DNA of 64,000 bases from Lachnospiraceae bacterium. GTDB taxonomy: Bacteria > Bacillota_A > Clostridia > Lachnospirales > Lachnospiraceae. Shown here piece by piece: positions 55,576-64,000 of this stretch. The notes beneath the pieces were generated by a model. It was not told the origin of the DNA. It worked only from the letters and a program-made list of their open reading frames with translations, and did no database searches. Positions within the stretch are counted from its first letter, which is position 1; each line of letters starts with the position of its first letter. Location: positions 32,906-96,905 of the forward strand of contig JAETQR010000011.1 of the NCBI GenBank assembly GCA_021770615.1. The letters run 5' to 3'. The position numbers and the translations under genes were made by a program.

Positions 55576-57017
55576 ACTGTCCCTGTCACCTCTTTCTCCT
55601 CAAGCGTCTTTTCAAACATATCTCCAAATGCAAACCAGTACGCAAAAGCCGGAAATACCTCAAACGGAAGAAAGAGGCACTCCGTAACCGTCGCCACCAC
55701 AAATCCCACGCAGATCGCCGGTATAAGAAACGCATAGGTCGCATTTCTTCTCCTGTTCGTCATATAAAACCGAATCGAGCGGATCAGGCTCAAAACTGTG
55801 ATAACGGTATAAAATAACATACTTGGCACGCCATACGTATAGGCAAACTGAAGCCAGTTATTGTGCGCATGGGATACTCTTTTTTCATTTATTTTCAGTG
55901 TTACCCTTCGGTGCCCCTTTATATTCAGCTTTTTGATATATGCTTTGTAGATCGTGATGCGGCCTGAAGAAATTTTATTCAATGTCGCATTACTGTCAAG
56001 GCTCTTTACAATCCTTCCCCAGATACTGTTATCCTCGATGTTCTTGTCCTTCACCTCTACGCTCTCGATCTCATCCGACTCTGCCAGCACCTTATCTCCG
56101 ATGTCCTCAATCTTCTCCCCGTTTGAAAGGTACAGCACGTCCTCATCAAAAATGATCTTGTGCCCGACAATCTCCGGGAGATTTCTGACCCCCGCATAAA
56201 ACACAGGATAACACACCGCCGAAATGATCACCAGTGTGACCAGTCCTTTTATAAAATTCAAATAACGTCCCTGTTTTCTTCCCATATAAATACGCAGTAC
56301 GATCCATAAAAGAAAGATCGCTGAGATCGCAAGCATTGCTGTCCTTGCCTGGGATACGGACAGATAAAAGATAACAAGCGCAAGCTGCACATACGTCAGC
56401 AGGCTCTTCCTGAAAGTCTTTCCCGTCTCCACATTCCAGTCCAGATCCGACATATAGACGGCAAAGATCACATACAGATACAAACCAAATGTATTGGGAT
56501 TCGTAAAGATCCCGGCATATCTGCCACCCTCAAAAAAAGGCCGGAACAAGAATGAAATGACCGCCATCAGGATAAACGATATCTTGACCGCATCCTTAAA
56601 CGCCTTCCACAAAAGATCTTTCCGGCTGTGGTTCTGCCACACAAAGAATACACCGGTAAAAACAAACGCCAGTATGATACCTAAACCGCATGCTTTTTTC
56701 AACACAAAGAGATCTGAGATCGTAAACATGGCACACATCCCGAACCATGCCACACACACAGACCTGCGCCAGGGCTTTCTCTCAAGCTTTTTATCCAGTG
56801 ACAAAAGTGCAATCGCAAGCATCAAAAAAATACCGCAGACCGTATTGTAGAAATAACTCTCTTTGAGGAGCACATACCTCACAATACAAAACAGCACAAG
56901 ATCTGCCATGAAACACGCCGTTAAAAGCCTGTATTTTGTTTTTGCACGGATCCGTCCCATAAACGGGATCCATGGTGACAGCAGACTTATGAATAAGTCC
57001 TGAAGCCAGTTGATCAT
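55572..57017 (-). CDS. O-antigen ligase/Wzy polymerase-like membrane protein
   Basis: 481 residues from ATG 57017, GGAGG nine bases upstream; the frame goes up to 57074 without a better site. About ten membrane segments; the family motif is near SQARTAMLAISAIFLLWIVLRIYMGRK, and a long loop (about 290-375) is rich in Asp/Glu/Lys. The end has SHAHNNWLQFAYTYGVPSML, the conserved HN pair of O-antigen ligases (Wzy_C). It would polymerise or transfer lipid-linked sugar units outside the membrane. Confidence 0.82.
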   Translation of the reverse strand: MINWLQDLFISLLSPWIPFMGRIRAKTKYRLLTACFMADLVLFCIVRYVLLKESYFYNTVCGIFLMLAIALLSLDKKLERKPWRRSVCVAWFGMCAMFTISDLFVLKKACGLGIILAFVFTGVFFVWQNHSRKDLLWKAFKDAVKISFILMAVISFLFRPFFEGGRYAGIFTNPNTFGLYLYVIFAVYMSDLDWNVETGKTFRKSLLTYVQLALVIFYLSVSQARTAMLAISAIFLLWIVLRIYMGRKQGRYLNFIKGLVTLVIISAVCYPVFYAGVRNLPEIVGHKIIFDEDVLYLSNGEKIEDIGDKVLAESDEIESVEVKDKNIEDNSIWGRIVKSLDSNATLNKISSGRITIYKAYIKKLNIKGHRRVTLKINEKRVSHAHNNWLQFAYTYGVPSMLFYTVITVLSLIRSIRFYMTNRRRNATYAFLIPAICVGFVVATVTECLFLPFEVFPAFAYWFAFGDMFEKTLEEKEVTGTV

Positions 57018-57077
57018 TCCCCATATCCTCCATGCCTGTGCCTGCACACACGCCAAAAACCATATCTTCCCCACTAC

Positions 57078-57758
57078 TCACCGGATCACAGCCGCCACTG
57101 TGCGAAATAAAATACCGATATCCCCGAAAAATGAGTAGTCCTCTAAATACTTTAAATTATATTTCATCTTTTCCGGAAGGATTTCTCCCACATAAGTTTC
57201 ATCTACATCCTTTCCTTCCGACAAAAGCCTTTCTTCATCCTTATATTCAATGCTCGCCATGGAAGTAACCCCGGCCGGCAGTAAAAGCGTCGCATACATT
57301 TTGTCGCTATATTCCGCCACATATTTCTCTACCTCCGGCCTGGTTCCCACAAATGACATCTCGCCCTTAACAATATTAAAAAGCTGAGGGAGTTCATCGA
57401 GACGCACTTTCCTGAGAAACCGCCCGATTCCCGTAACTCTCGTATCGTGGCTCACTGTAACCTGGGTTCCCTCTCCCGGCGCTCCCGCCGTCATCGTCCT
57501 GAATTTGTAAATCCGGAACCGCTTCCCGTATGTAGTCACTCTTGTCTGCCGGAACACGATCTCTCCCGGCGAAGTAAACTTCACAGCGAGTCCGATCACG
57601 ATCATAAACGGAGAAAGTACTACGATCAAAATAACCGACATAACAAGATCAAATATTCTTTTTGCCACCAGTGATGCCTTTTTCTTCTGCAGCATTTCAT
57701 AGTAATGCCTCACTTCCTGATTTTTCATCTCGTCAGGAAGTTCATCCCAGTTTTTCAT
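57078..57758 (-). CDS. Polyprenyl-phosphate sugar-phosphate transferase
   Basis: 226 residues from ATG 57758, whose ATGA overlaps the DegT stop. One membrane segment (about 30-60, IFDLVMSVILIVVLSPFMIVIGLAVKFTSPG), then catalytic YKFRTMTAGAPGEGTQ (about 92-108), RVTGIGRFLRKVRLDELPQLFNIVKGEMSFVGTRPE (about 120-155) with the DELPQL and GTRPE motifs, and PAGVTSMASIEYKDEE. It puts the first sugar-phosphate on undecaprenyl phosphate at the inner membrane surface, the initiating step for the surface polymer made here. Confidence 0.93.
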   Translation of the reverse strand: MKNWDELPDEMKNQEVRHYYEMLQKKKASLVAKRIFDLVMSVILIVVLSPFMIVIGLAVKFTSPGEIVFRQTRVTTYGKRFRIYKFRTMTAGAPGEGTQVTVSHDTRVTGIGRFLRKVRLDELPQLFNIVKGEMSFVGTRPEVEKYVAEYSDKMYATLLLPAGVTSMASIEYKDEERLLSEGKDVDETYVGEILPEKMKYNLKYLEDYSFFGDIGILFRTVAAVIR

Positions 57759-58975
57759 GATAAAAGACACTCCTCCAAAATCTCCAGCACATACCTGACC
57801 TGCTCATCCGTGAGAAGGGTATTCAGCGGAAGTGTGATCTCATTTTCAAACATATGATATGCATTCGGATAATCTTTGATGTCCATTCCCATTTTTTTAT
57901 AGGCGGTCAGCAGCGGAAGCGGTTTATAATGCACATTGACTGACACTCCCTTCTCTGCCAGTCTCACGATCAGGGCATCTCTTTGCTCCCTCGTATAACC
58001 ACATATCCGCATCAGATACAGATGCCCGCTTGAAATCCGTTCCCCGTCAAAATGTCTCAGGCTTTCAAGCCGGATCCCCTCACATTTTCCATTGATCCGC
58101 CCAAGCCCCTGATCATACATTTCAATGATTTCCCGACGCCTGGCCAAAAGCCCTGTATAGCGCCCGAGCTGGCCGAGGCCGATCGCAGCCTGGATATCTG
58201 TCATATTGCATTTATAAGCAGGGGAGAGGATATCATATTCCCACGCTCCTGCCTTTGTCTTTGCCAGTGCATCTTTCGACTGCCCATGGAGCGATAAAAG
58301 CATATACTCACGGTATATCTCCTCCGGATCAATCCCGCCAAACTCCCGCCATACGACCGCTCCGCCCTCTGCCGTCGTGAGATTCTTAACCGCATGGAAC
58401 GAAAATGCTGTAAAATCAGCAAACTGTCCGGCCGGCCGTTCTCCCAGATGCGCTCCAAAACCGTGGGCACAATCCGAAAGCACAAGGATGCGTCCCAACG
58501 CCTTTTGATAACGGTTCTCGCCCGGTGTATACAAATCTCTCTTTTTTTCGATCACTTTATATATTTTTTCATAATCACATGGTACTCCTGCGATATCCAC
58601 CGGTATGATCGCTTTTGTCGCTGGCGTGATATATTGTTCAAGGCTGTCATAATCCATCTCAAACGAATCCCGCCCCGTATCCACAACGACCGGCTTGGCC
58701 CCGGTATGACAGATTGAACTGGCTGTCGCTGTATATGTGTATGCGGTCGTGATCACCTCGTCACCCGGTCCGATCCCGAACAACCGGAGTGTCATCTCCA
58801 TACAAGCTGTAGCAGAATTAAGGCATACTGCCTTCTCTGTCTGGCAATATGCAGCGATCTGACGCTCAAATTCCTTTGTTTTCGGCCCGGTCGTGATCCA
58901 GCCGGAGCGCAGCGCATCCACAACTTCCTGAATCTCTTCTTCTGTGATATCTGGTGGCGAAAATGGAACGTTCAT
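57755..58975 (-). CDS. DegT/DnrJ/EryC1/StrS-family aminotransferase
   Basis: 406 residues. PLP lysine in FSFHAVKNLTTAEGG (about residue 195), SDCAHGFGAHLG (Asp about 170 for the PLP ring), IQAAIGLGQLGRY. It would turn a nucleotide-4-keto-sugar into a 4-amino sugar (for example in bacillosamine-like or FucNAc4N routes). A neighbouring dehydratase or acetyltransferase is not visible; the initiating transferase gene is coupled by overlap and may use the amino sugar product. ATG 58975 follows AAGGAG. Confidence 0.9.
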   Translation of the reverse strand: MNVPFSPPDITEEEIQEVVDALRSGWITTGPKTKEFERQIAAYCQTEKAVCLNSATACMEMTLRLFGIGPGDEVITTAYTYTATASSICHTGAKPVVVDTGRDSFEMDYDSLEQYITPATKAIIPVDIAGVPCDYEKIYKVIEKKRDLYTPGENRYQKALGRILVLSDCAHGFGAHLGERPAGQFADFTAFSFHAVKNLTTAEGGAVVWREFGGIDPEEIYREYMLLSLHGQSKDALAKTKAGAWEYDILSPAYKCNMTDIQAAIGLGQLGRYTGLLARRREIIEMYDQGLGRINGKCEGIRLESLRHFDGERISSGHLYLMRICGYTREQRDALIVRLAEKGVSVNVHYKPLPLLTAYKKMGMDIKDYPNAYHMFENEITLPLNTLLTDEQVRYVLEILEECLLS

Positions 58976-58998
58976 GCTCTTCTCCTTATAAAGCCCTC

Positions 58999-59036
58999 TA
59001 AAACAAGAGACCCCTGCTGGCTTGCAGCGGAATCTC
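58999..59036 (-). terminator. Weak terminator or attenuator between LCP and DegT
   Basis: Imperfect hairpin GAGATTCCGCTG/CAGCAGGGGTCTC followed by TTGTTTT on the minus strand. Confidence 0.4.
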
Positions 59037-59053
59037 CTGAATCAACTGTTTCG

Positions 59054-60559
59054 TTAACCTTTATCCTTTAAATCCCCGGAATCCTTAGCAGAACTATCCG
59101 TACTGTCATCTGTCGTATCACCGTCTGCTGCATCCTCCGGCGTAGCATTCAGCAACTTGTTTATCCTCTTCGTGATCTTGGCCACGGAATCATAATCCGG
59201 CACACAGACATACAATAACCTTGACTGGTAAGCAAATGTCGTCTTTTTCGCTCCTGCTCCTGTGGCATTGGCATACTTGATCTTCCACTGCGACATATCA
59301 TCCAACTGCATCTTAGCCAGAGCCGTAATCTCTTTCGTAGACATATTCGTCTGGAAATTCTTTGACGCTGTCTTCAGAAGCTTTGCATAATTCGGAAGGA
59401 TATCGGGTGACATAGCTTTATTCAAAATAGCCTCGATCATATGCTGGTGGTCGCGTCCCCTCTGGGCATCCCCCGCCGCAAAATGATGTCTCTCACGGCA
59501 GAATGCAAGCGCCTGTTTTCCATTTACATTGTTGTAACCCTTTTTAAAGCTTGGTCCCCAGTCAGACGTAAAGTCATAATCAGAATAAACCCTGACGCCA
59601 CCGAGCAGATCCACGATCTTTTTCACACTTGTGAAATTAACTCTTACATAATAATCAATATCAATATTATACAATTTTTCCAGTGTCCCCACCGAGCAGT
59701 CCACTCCATGGATGCCGGCATGGGTCAGTTTATCCGGAATGCCATTTGAGACGGTCAGAGGCACATAATAATCTCTCGGAGTCGTCGTCAAAAGGATCTC
59801 CTTTGTGTTTGGATTCACGGTAACGATCACATTCACATCGCTCCGGCTGGTCGTCTTGATGTCACCATACACATCAATTCCACTGATATACACATTAAAC
59901 GGTGTCTTTGTAATATCATCGAGCTTCTCTTCCTGCTCGATCACAGTCTCTACGTTATGAGTATTGAGTACTCTCGTATCTTCTGAAAAAGTCTTATAAT
60001 AATCCTCGATCAGATTCCGGTTCGCCTCATTGATCACAATAACATTTACATCTTTCGCATACAGCGCATCGATCAGCGTATCATTATCCTGATATTCCGT
60101 CTTCATCGGATCCTGGCCGATCGCTGCCTTTACTTCGGCAAGCGCCTTATCCGTATTGGCCCTGTCATTGACTGCCAGAATCCCAAAATTATAATCCTTC
60201 GTATCGTATATGCTCTGCGCCGGATCGTCTTTTAACACAATGCAGGAAATCTGATCGATCTTCACCTGCTGCCCCGCCATTTCGTCAATGGCCGAGTACG
60301 TATTGACACAGTAATAACCGCCGCCGATATAGAACAGACAGAGCACGCCGCATATGATCCGTCCGACAATGTAACTTTTATCCGTCATCTGGCTGAATAC
60401 CTCATAAGCCAGAAAGAATAGGCACACAGCGATCAGCGCAATAATGTATTTCAATGGAATAAATCCTACGTAAAAAGTGACACCGACAAGAGCAGCACTC
60501 ACAAGGATCTGTATAATAAGAAAAACAATGCTGATTTTTCTCTTCAATAATGTTTTCAC
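59054..60559 (-). CDS. LCP-family glycopolymer transferase (LytR-CpsA-Psr)
   Basis: 501 residues from GTG 60559, chosen because GGGAGG lies six bases upstream; a TTG at 60592 has none. Three membrane segments (about 10-80), an accessory domain (about 90-210), then the LCP domain (about 225-410): NVYISGIDVYGD, SRSDVNVIVTVNPNTKEILLTTTPRDYYVPL, and CRERHHFAAGDAQRGRDHQHMIEAI with the conserved Arg residues. LCP enzymes attach teichoic acids or capsule to peptidoglycan. The tail is Asp/Ser/Thr-rich. It heads the downstream polymer operon. Confidence 0.93.
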   Translation of the reverse strand: MKTLLKRKISIVFLIIQILVSAALVGVTFYVGFIPLKYIIALIAVCLFFLAYEVFSQMTDKSYIVGRIICGVLCLFYIGGGYYCVNTYSAIDEMAGQQVKIDQISCIVLKDDPAQSIYDTKDYNFGILAVNDRANTDKALAEVKAAIGQDPMKTEYQDNDTLIDALYAKDVNVIVINEANRNLIEDYYKTFSEDTRVLNTHNVETVIEQEEKLDDITKTPFNVYISGIDVYGDIKTTSRSDVNVIVTVNPNTKEILLTTTPRDYYVPLTVSNGIPDKLTHAGIHGVDCSVGTLEKLYNIDIDYYVRVNFTSVKKIVDLLGGVRVYSDYDFTSDWGPSFKKGYNNVNGKQALAFCRERHHFAAGDAQRGRDHQHMIEAILNKAMSPDILPNYAKLLKTASKNFQTNMSTKEITALAKMQLDDMSQWKIKYANATGAGAKKTTFAYQSRLLYVCVPDYDSVAKITKRINKLLNATPEDAADGDTTDDSTDSSAKDSGDLKDKG

Positions 60560-60631
60560 AATAGACCTCCCTAACGTTTTTCTCTTGTTCAAACTTAGCC
60601 ATATAAAACTAACACGCTAAATCCGTTTACC

Positions 60632-60660
60632 ATTATATAACATACCTGTCAAAAAATCAA
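60632..60660 (-). promoter_or_regulatory. Promoter of the LCP-polymer operon
   Basis: Minus strand TTGATT (60655-60660), 17 bp, TATAAT (60632-60637), 73 bp before the GTG start and overlapping the end of the tagF-like gene. Confidence 0.75.
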
Positions 60661-61752
60661 TTCCAAAAGCCTCTTTGTGGAATTCCCATCCAAAACATCA
60701 AACATATCCCGCACAAAACGTGCATTTTCAGAGATATCCTGCTCCCTGATCTGCTCCATCAGCTCCCGCTGGTTCATAACGACCTTTCCCGGGACAAAAC
60801 TACGGTAATCCCTGTAAAAACTTCTTCCTTCCTTCTCAAAATGCTCCAGATCATAGGCATAAAAAACCATCGGTTTCTTTCTCAGACAATATTCAAACAC
60901 GATCGACGAATAGTCCGTAACCAGTACATCTGAGACAGCAAGCAGTGTCGTCACCCCGGAATATCCGGAAACATTGATGATATTGTCCCATTTTCCTTTC
61001 TCCGGAAAGTCTCCGATCCGTTCTGCCACATGCGGATGCAGCCGGACCAGGACAACCTCGTCTGGCAAAAGTTCGCCGGAAAGACGTTCAAGATCCAGAT
61101 GGATCCTCGGCTCCTCCACCTCATCATCCCGGAATGTCGGCGCATAAAGAATGCACCGTTTATCACGCAATGACGGATATTCTTTCCAAAATTCTTCTCG
61201 TTTTTTTTCCATAAACGATTCGTTCAGAAGAAGATCCGTTCTTGGAAGCCCCAGCACATAAATCCGGTCTTCTCTTATACCAAAAGCGCTTGCATACTCC
61301 GGCTTTACCGCCTCGGAATTTACGATCAGATGTGTGATCCTCTGATTCGCCCTGTATTCCATCTTCTTTAATTTTCCCGTATTTGCATCCTGCCCGAATT
61401 TTTTTATCGTGCCGGTTCCATGCCAGAGCTGCACCACCCTGACTTCTTTGCCAAATTTTATATAGGCCATCGGAAGAAATTCATTATCAAGAAATACATA
61501 TGACGAGGTGGCCAGATGATATGCCTTTTTCACAAAAAAGTTGACCGGTTGTGTGATCCTGTCCTTTCTTGTAAACCAGATCAGTTTATAGCCACTATAT
61601 TCCCTTTCGATAGCCCCAGCCACGATACCAACATTTCCCTCCGGACTGTCATCATGGGTTGCCACAAGAAACACCTTTTTTTTATCTCTTGGAAACAACC
61701 TCGATATATAAAAGAAAAAAGCAAATAGCAAATATCCTGTTCTCTTAATCAT
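60649..61752 (-). CDS. CDP-glycerol glycerophosphotransferase (TagF/TagB-like)
   Basis: 367 residues from ATG 61752, which overlaps the tagD stop by 8 bp; an in-frame start 27 codons earlier is not supported. N-terminal hydrophobic region (LLFAFFFYISRLFP). Catalytic VQLWHGTGTIKKFG (His about 108), LVRLHPHV near 245, and VTDYSSIVFEYCLRKKPMVFYAYD near 285 are intact, in contrast to the GT2 fusion. It adds glycerol phosphate units to the linkage unit or polymer of a wall teichoic acid. Confidence 0.9.
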   Translation of the reverse strand: MIKRTGYLLFAFFFYISRLFPRDKKKVFLVATHDDSPEGNVGIVAGAIEREYSGYKLIWFTRKDRITQPVNFFVKKAYHLATSSYVFLDNEFLPMAYIKFGKEVRVVQLWHGTGTIKKFGQDANTGKLKKMEYRANQRITHLIVNSEAVKPEYASAFGIREDRIYVLGLPRTDLLLNESFMEKKREEFWKEYPSLRDKRCILYAPTFRDDEVEEPRIHLDLERLSGELLPDEVVLVRLHPHVAERIGDFPEKGKWDNIINVSGYSGVTTLLAVSDVLVTDYSSIVFEYCLRKKPMVFYAYDLEHFEKEGRSFYRDYRSFVPGKVVMNQRELMEQIREQDISENARFVRDMFDVLDGNSTKRLLELIF

Positions 61753-62149
61753 TTTTCTTATCGCCAATTCCCAGATCCTCTTTGATCTTTGTGGTGGAAA
61801 TCCCTTCTGTTCGTGGAAGATAAACGACTTCACAATAATCTTTCAGAAAATCAAATTTCCCTTTCCAGTCATCTCCCATAACAAAAATATCTACGTCGTT
61901 ATTTACAACATCATCAATCTTCTGCTCCCATGTATATTCCGGAAGGACCTCATCCACATAGCGGACAGCCTCCAGAATAATCTTCCGGTCCTCAAAAGAA
62001 TGGTACGCCTTTTTCCCTTTTCCTGCATTAAATTCATCACTTGAAACGACTACGATCAGATAATCGCCCAGTGCTTTTGCACGTCTCAGTAGATTAATGT
62101 GCCCTACATGAAGCAAATCATACGTACCATAAGTAATAACCTTTTTCAT
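61745..62149 (-). CDS. tagD: Glycerol-3-phosphate cytidylyltransferase
   Basis: 134 residues. Nucleotidyl transferase motifs TYGTYDLLHVGHINLLRRAK (HVGH, about 14-17) and RTEGISTTKIKEDLG (RTEGISTT) define TagD. It makes CDP-glycerol from CTP and sn-glycerol 3-phosphate, the precursor used by the TagF-like enzyme downstream. ATG 62149 follows GGAGGTTAAGA. Confidence 0.96.
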   Translation of the reverse strand: MKKVITYGTYDLLHVGHINLLRRAKALGDYLIVVVSSDEFNAGKGKKAYHSFEDRKIILEAVRYVDEVLPEYTWEQKIDDVVNNDVDIFVMGDDWKGKFDFLKDYCEVVYLPRTEGISTTKIKEDLGIGDKKND

Positions 62150-62179
62150 TCTTAACCTCCGTAATTTATCTTTCCTTTG

Positions 62180-62938
62180 TTAATCGTCCCGTTCCATACC
62201 CAGTTTCTCATCATACAGATCTACAATGTCTTCTACATCTCCCTGGGCGATCAATTTTCCCTGCTCCAGTAAAATCCCCTTATTGCACATGCGCAGTACC
62301 TGATCTGTCGAGTGGGATACAAACAAAACAGTCACTCCTTTATCAAACATACTCTGGATCCTCGCTTCGCATTTTTTCCGGAAACGCTTGTCTCCCACAC
62401 TGAGAACCTCATCCAGTATAAGAATCTCCGGCTCTACCACTGTTGCAATCGAAAATCCAAGTCTTGCCTTCATTCCCGAAGAATAATTCTTGACAGGAAC
62501 ATCAATAAATTTCCCCAGCTCCGAAAATTTGACGATATCATTATATTTTTCCTGTATAAATTCCCTGCTGTAACCAAGAACGGCACCATAAAGATAAATA
62601 TTCTCTGCCCCGGTATACTGCCTGTCAAAACCGGCTCCAAGTTCCAAAAGAGGAGCAATTTTTCCGTAACACTGAACACTGCCCTCGGTCGGCTTAAGAA
62701 CACCTGCGATCACTTTTAGCAGCGTGCTCTTTCCGGCGCCATTCAATCCGAGGATCCCAACCCGGTCTCCGCGTTTTACTTCAAAATCCACATTTTTTAA
62801 TGCCCAGAATTCCTGATACATCAACTCTTTCTTAATCATTTTAATGACATATTCTTTTATGTTGTCGACCTTCTGCGAACTGAGATTGAATTTCATACTC
62901 ACCTGATTCACCCGCAGAGCCACATCCTTCTTTGCCAT
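62180..62938 (-). CDS. tagH: Polysaccharide/teichoic acid export ATPase (TagH-like)
   Basis: 252 residues. Walker A GLNGAGKSTLLKVIAG, signature VKNYSSGMKARLGFSIA, Walker B ILILDEVLSVGD and H-loop VLFVSHSTDQV are complete. Length fits the short polysaccharide-export ATPases rather than Bacillus TagH with its extra extracytoplasmic domain. Works with the permease upstream to flip lipid-linked polymer. ATG follows GGAGG. Confidence 0.93.
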   Translation of the reverse strand: MAKKDVALRVNQVSMKFNLSSQKVDNIKEYVIKMIKKELMYQEFWALKNVDFEVKRGDRVGILGLNGAGKSTLLKVIAGVLKPTEGSVQCYGKIAPLLELGAGFDRQYTGAENIYLYGAVLGYSREFIQEKYNDIVKFSELGKFIDVPVKNYSSGMKARLGFSIATVVEPEILILDEVLSVGDKRFRKKCEARIQSMFDKGVTVLFVSHSTDQVLRMCNKGILLEQGKLIAQGDVEDIVDLYDEKLGMERDD

Positions 62939-62980
62939 TACAAACCTCCATCATATGTTCCTTGATTCAATGATCCCTGA

Positions 62981-63796
62981 TCATATATTCAATATGAACG
63001 TATCCTGCTTGCGATAGAATATAAACATGCCGATACCAATTGCCACAATGCTTATGCCAAATGTATATCCTAAAAGCGTCATATCAAATGGTTGTCCAAA
63101 CAATGCTCTCCTGAAATTATGAATGATGCCATACAGAGGATTGATCTTTATCAGTGTCTGCTTCTGAGGACTCAGGCTGCTGGCAAAATAGAAGATCGCA
63201 CTACAGTACATAATAAGCATAAGTAATACACTCCACAAATATTCAATGTCCCTGAAAAAGACACAAAGCGTAGCAAGCGTCAGTCCCGCCCCGATGGCAA
63301 GCAGCAACAGATTGATCAAAGGCACGATTGCCAAGAACATATAACCATTCATTGGCGCCTTATAAGAACCTGTAGCCACAAAAAATATCATAACCCCGAC
63401 AAGTACGACCAGAGAAATCAAAAAAATTGCAAAATTAGATAATATACCAGACAGCGGGTACATGTACTTGGGCACATACACCTTTTTGATCATACCGCCA
63501 TTCGCACGGATCGATTTCATAGCACTGTTTGTCGATGAGGAAAAAAAGGAATACAAAAGCCGGCCGGTCAGTACATACACCGGAAACGGCACCCCCGCAA
63601 AAGCAACGTCTTCCCTCCCGGCCCTTCCAAGAAGTTCACCAAAAACCACACTGAGCACGATCATTGTAAGCAGCGGTTCAATCATTGTCCATAATATTCC
63701 CAAATAAGACCTGCGGTATTTAAGCTTGATATTCTTTTTCGCTAATTCCCCCAGCAAATAACGATAACGCTTGAAATTTTTAATCACCTGCGACAT
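62981..63796 (-). CDS. tagG: Polysaccharide/teichoic acid export permease (TagG-like, ABC-2)
   Basis: 271 residues, six membrane segments. LKYRRSYLGILWTMIEPLLTMIVLSVVFGELLGR near the N-terminus is typical of ABC-2 polymer exporters; INPLYGIIHNFRRALFGQPFD comes near 215. First gene of the tagG-tagH-tagD-tagF-like operon. ATG 63796 follows GGAGG. Confidence 0.93.
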   Translation of the reverse strand: MSQVIKNFKRYRYLLGELAKKNIKLKYRRSYLGILWTMIEPLLTMIVLSVVFGELLGRAGREDVAFAGVPFPVYVLTGRLLYSFFSSSTNSAMKSIRANGGMIKKVYVPKYMYPLSGILSNFAIFLISLVVLVGVMIFFVATGSYKAPMNGYMFLAIVPLINLLLLAIGAGLTLATLCVFFRDIEYLWSVLLMLIMYCSAIFYFASSLSPQKQTLIKINPLYGIIHNFRRALFGQPFDMTLLGYTFGISIVAIGIGMFIFYRKQDTFILNI

Positions 63797-63885
63797 AGCA
63801 GACCTCCACTTTGTACCAGAAGAAACGCAGCTTCACTGCCATGTCCTCTGCCTTTTTTCTGTCATACTTGATTTTCAATCATTTG

Positions 63886-63915
63886 ATTATATCATTATTG
63901 ACAGTATTTCGTCAA
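63886..63915 (-). promoter_or_regulatory. Promoter of the tagGHD operon
   Basis: Minus strand TTGACG (63910-63915), 18 bp, TATAAT (63886-63891), 90 bp before the tagG start. Confidence 0.65.
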
Positions 63916-63921
63916 CTTATT

Positions 63922-64000
63922 TCAGTTTTTGTGTCGAAAGAGGGGGTTGGGGTTATTGATTCCGTATTCCGGAGGGAGCTCTTTTTCCGGCATGGGCGCT
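63922..64000 (-). CDS. Possible 3' end of a gene entering from beyond the window
   Basis: 26 codons open to the edge, reading MPEKELPPEYGINNPNPLFR and ending with a TGA at 63922. Too short to identify; the frame may be chance. Confidence 0.25.
   Translation of the reverse strand, partial: APMPEKELPPEYGINNPNPLFRHKN

Overview
The window looks like a chromosomal segment of a gut-type Firmicute, most probably Lachnospiraceae (Clostridium cluster XIVa). The reasons are the single-chain PurL, the HydABC-type [FeFe] hydrogenase, FprA flavodiiron protein, YitT, CdaR/PucR and UgpC-type proteins, wall-teichoic-acid-type TagG/H/D/F genes, DUF6273 and Rpn-family proteins, GGAGG ribosome sites and sigma-A-like promoters. 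The species cannot be named from this. Almost everything between 1 and 4.7 kb and after 9.7 kb runs on the minus strand; small plus-strand groups lie at 4.7-5.8, 8.7-9.6 and 43.4-46.2 kb.

Layout. 0-12 kb: purL (cut by the window edge) behind a PrsA-like foldase, tRNA-Leu(CAG), a phosphoribosyltransferase, a ThiF-like E1 enzyme and FprA, divergent rfbC and tyrA, and an unusual esterase-acetyltransferase fusion. 11.5-17 kb: uvrB-uvrA-HD nucleotidase. 17-21.8 kb: an AT-rich defence-type island (AIPR, RhuM and DUF1016/PD-(D/E)XK genes) seated only 17 bp upstream of uvrB; it contains a diverged 150-bp repeat, a 26-bp perfect palindrome and an exact 60-bp copy of an internal piece of uvrB. 21.8-36 kb: radical SAM protein, GAF-GGDEF protein, AgrC/AgrA-like pair, glpK, the ftsE-ftsX-M23-ctpA division/murein hydrolase cluster, a CdaR regulator, a secreted leucine-rich-repeat protein and a MalK/UgpC-type ATPase. 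36-39 kb: YitT, WecG/TagA-type glycosyltransferase and a LytR_C protein.

39-46.3 kb is a strongly rearranged accessory stretch. It holds tandem Rpn-family nuclease units (one collapsed), a secreted DUF6273 protein whose central segment has the codon signature of a diversity-generating retroelement (DGR) variable region, an Avd-like four-helix protein fused to a duplicated scrap of the DUF6273 gene, a frameshifted DUF4160 gene, an HTH regulator, MazG-like and SDR genes, an acidic lipoprotein, and a RelBE-type toxin-antitoxin pair bracketed by two copies of a long palindrome. No reverse transcriptase or template repeat is visible, so the DGR reading is an inference; it is the most interesting lead here.

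46.3-64 kb: a three-subunit NAD-linked [FeFe] hydrogenase (hydA/hydB/hydC), then a cell-surface polymer locus: YfhO, a GT2-TagF fusion with lost TagF motifs, a Wzy/O-antigen-ligase-like protein, a sugar-phosphate transferase, a DegT aminotransferase and an LCP ligase in one operon with overlapping start/stop codons, preceded by tagF-like, tagD, tagH and tagG. Together these would make, export and attach a teichoic-acid-like or capsular glycopolymer.
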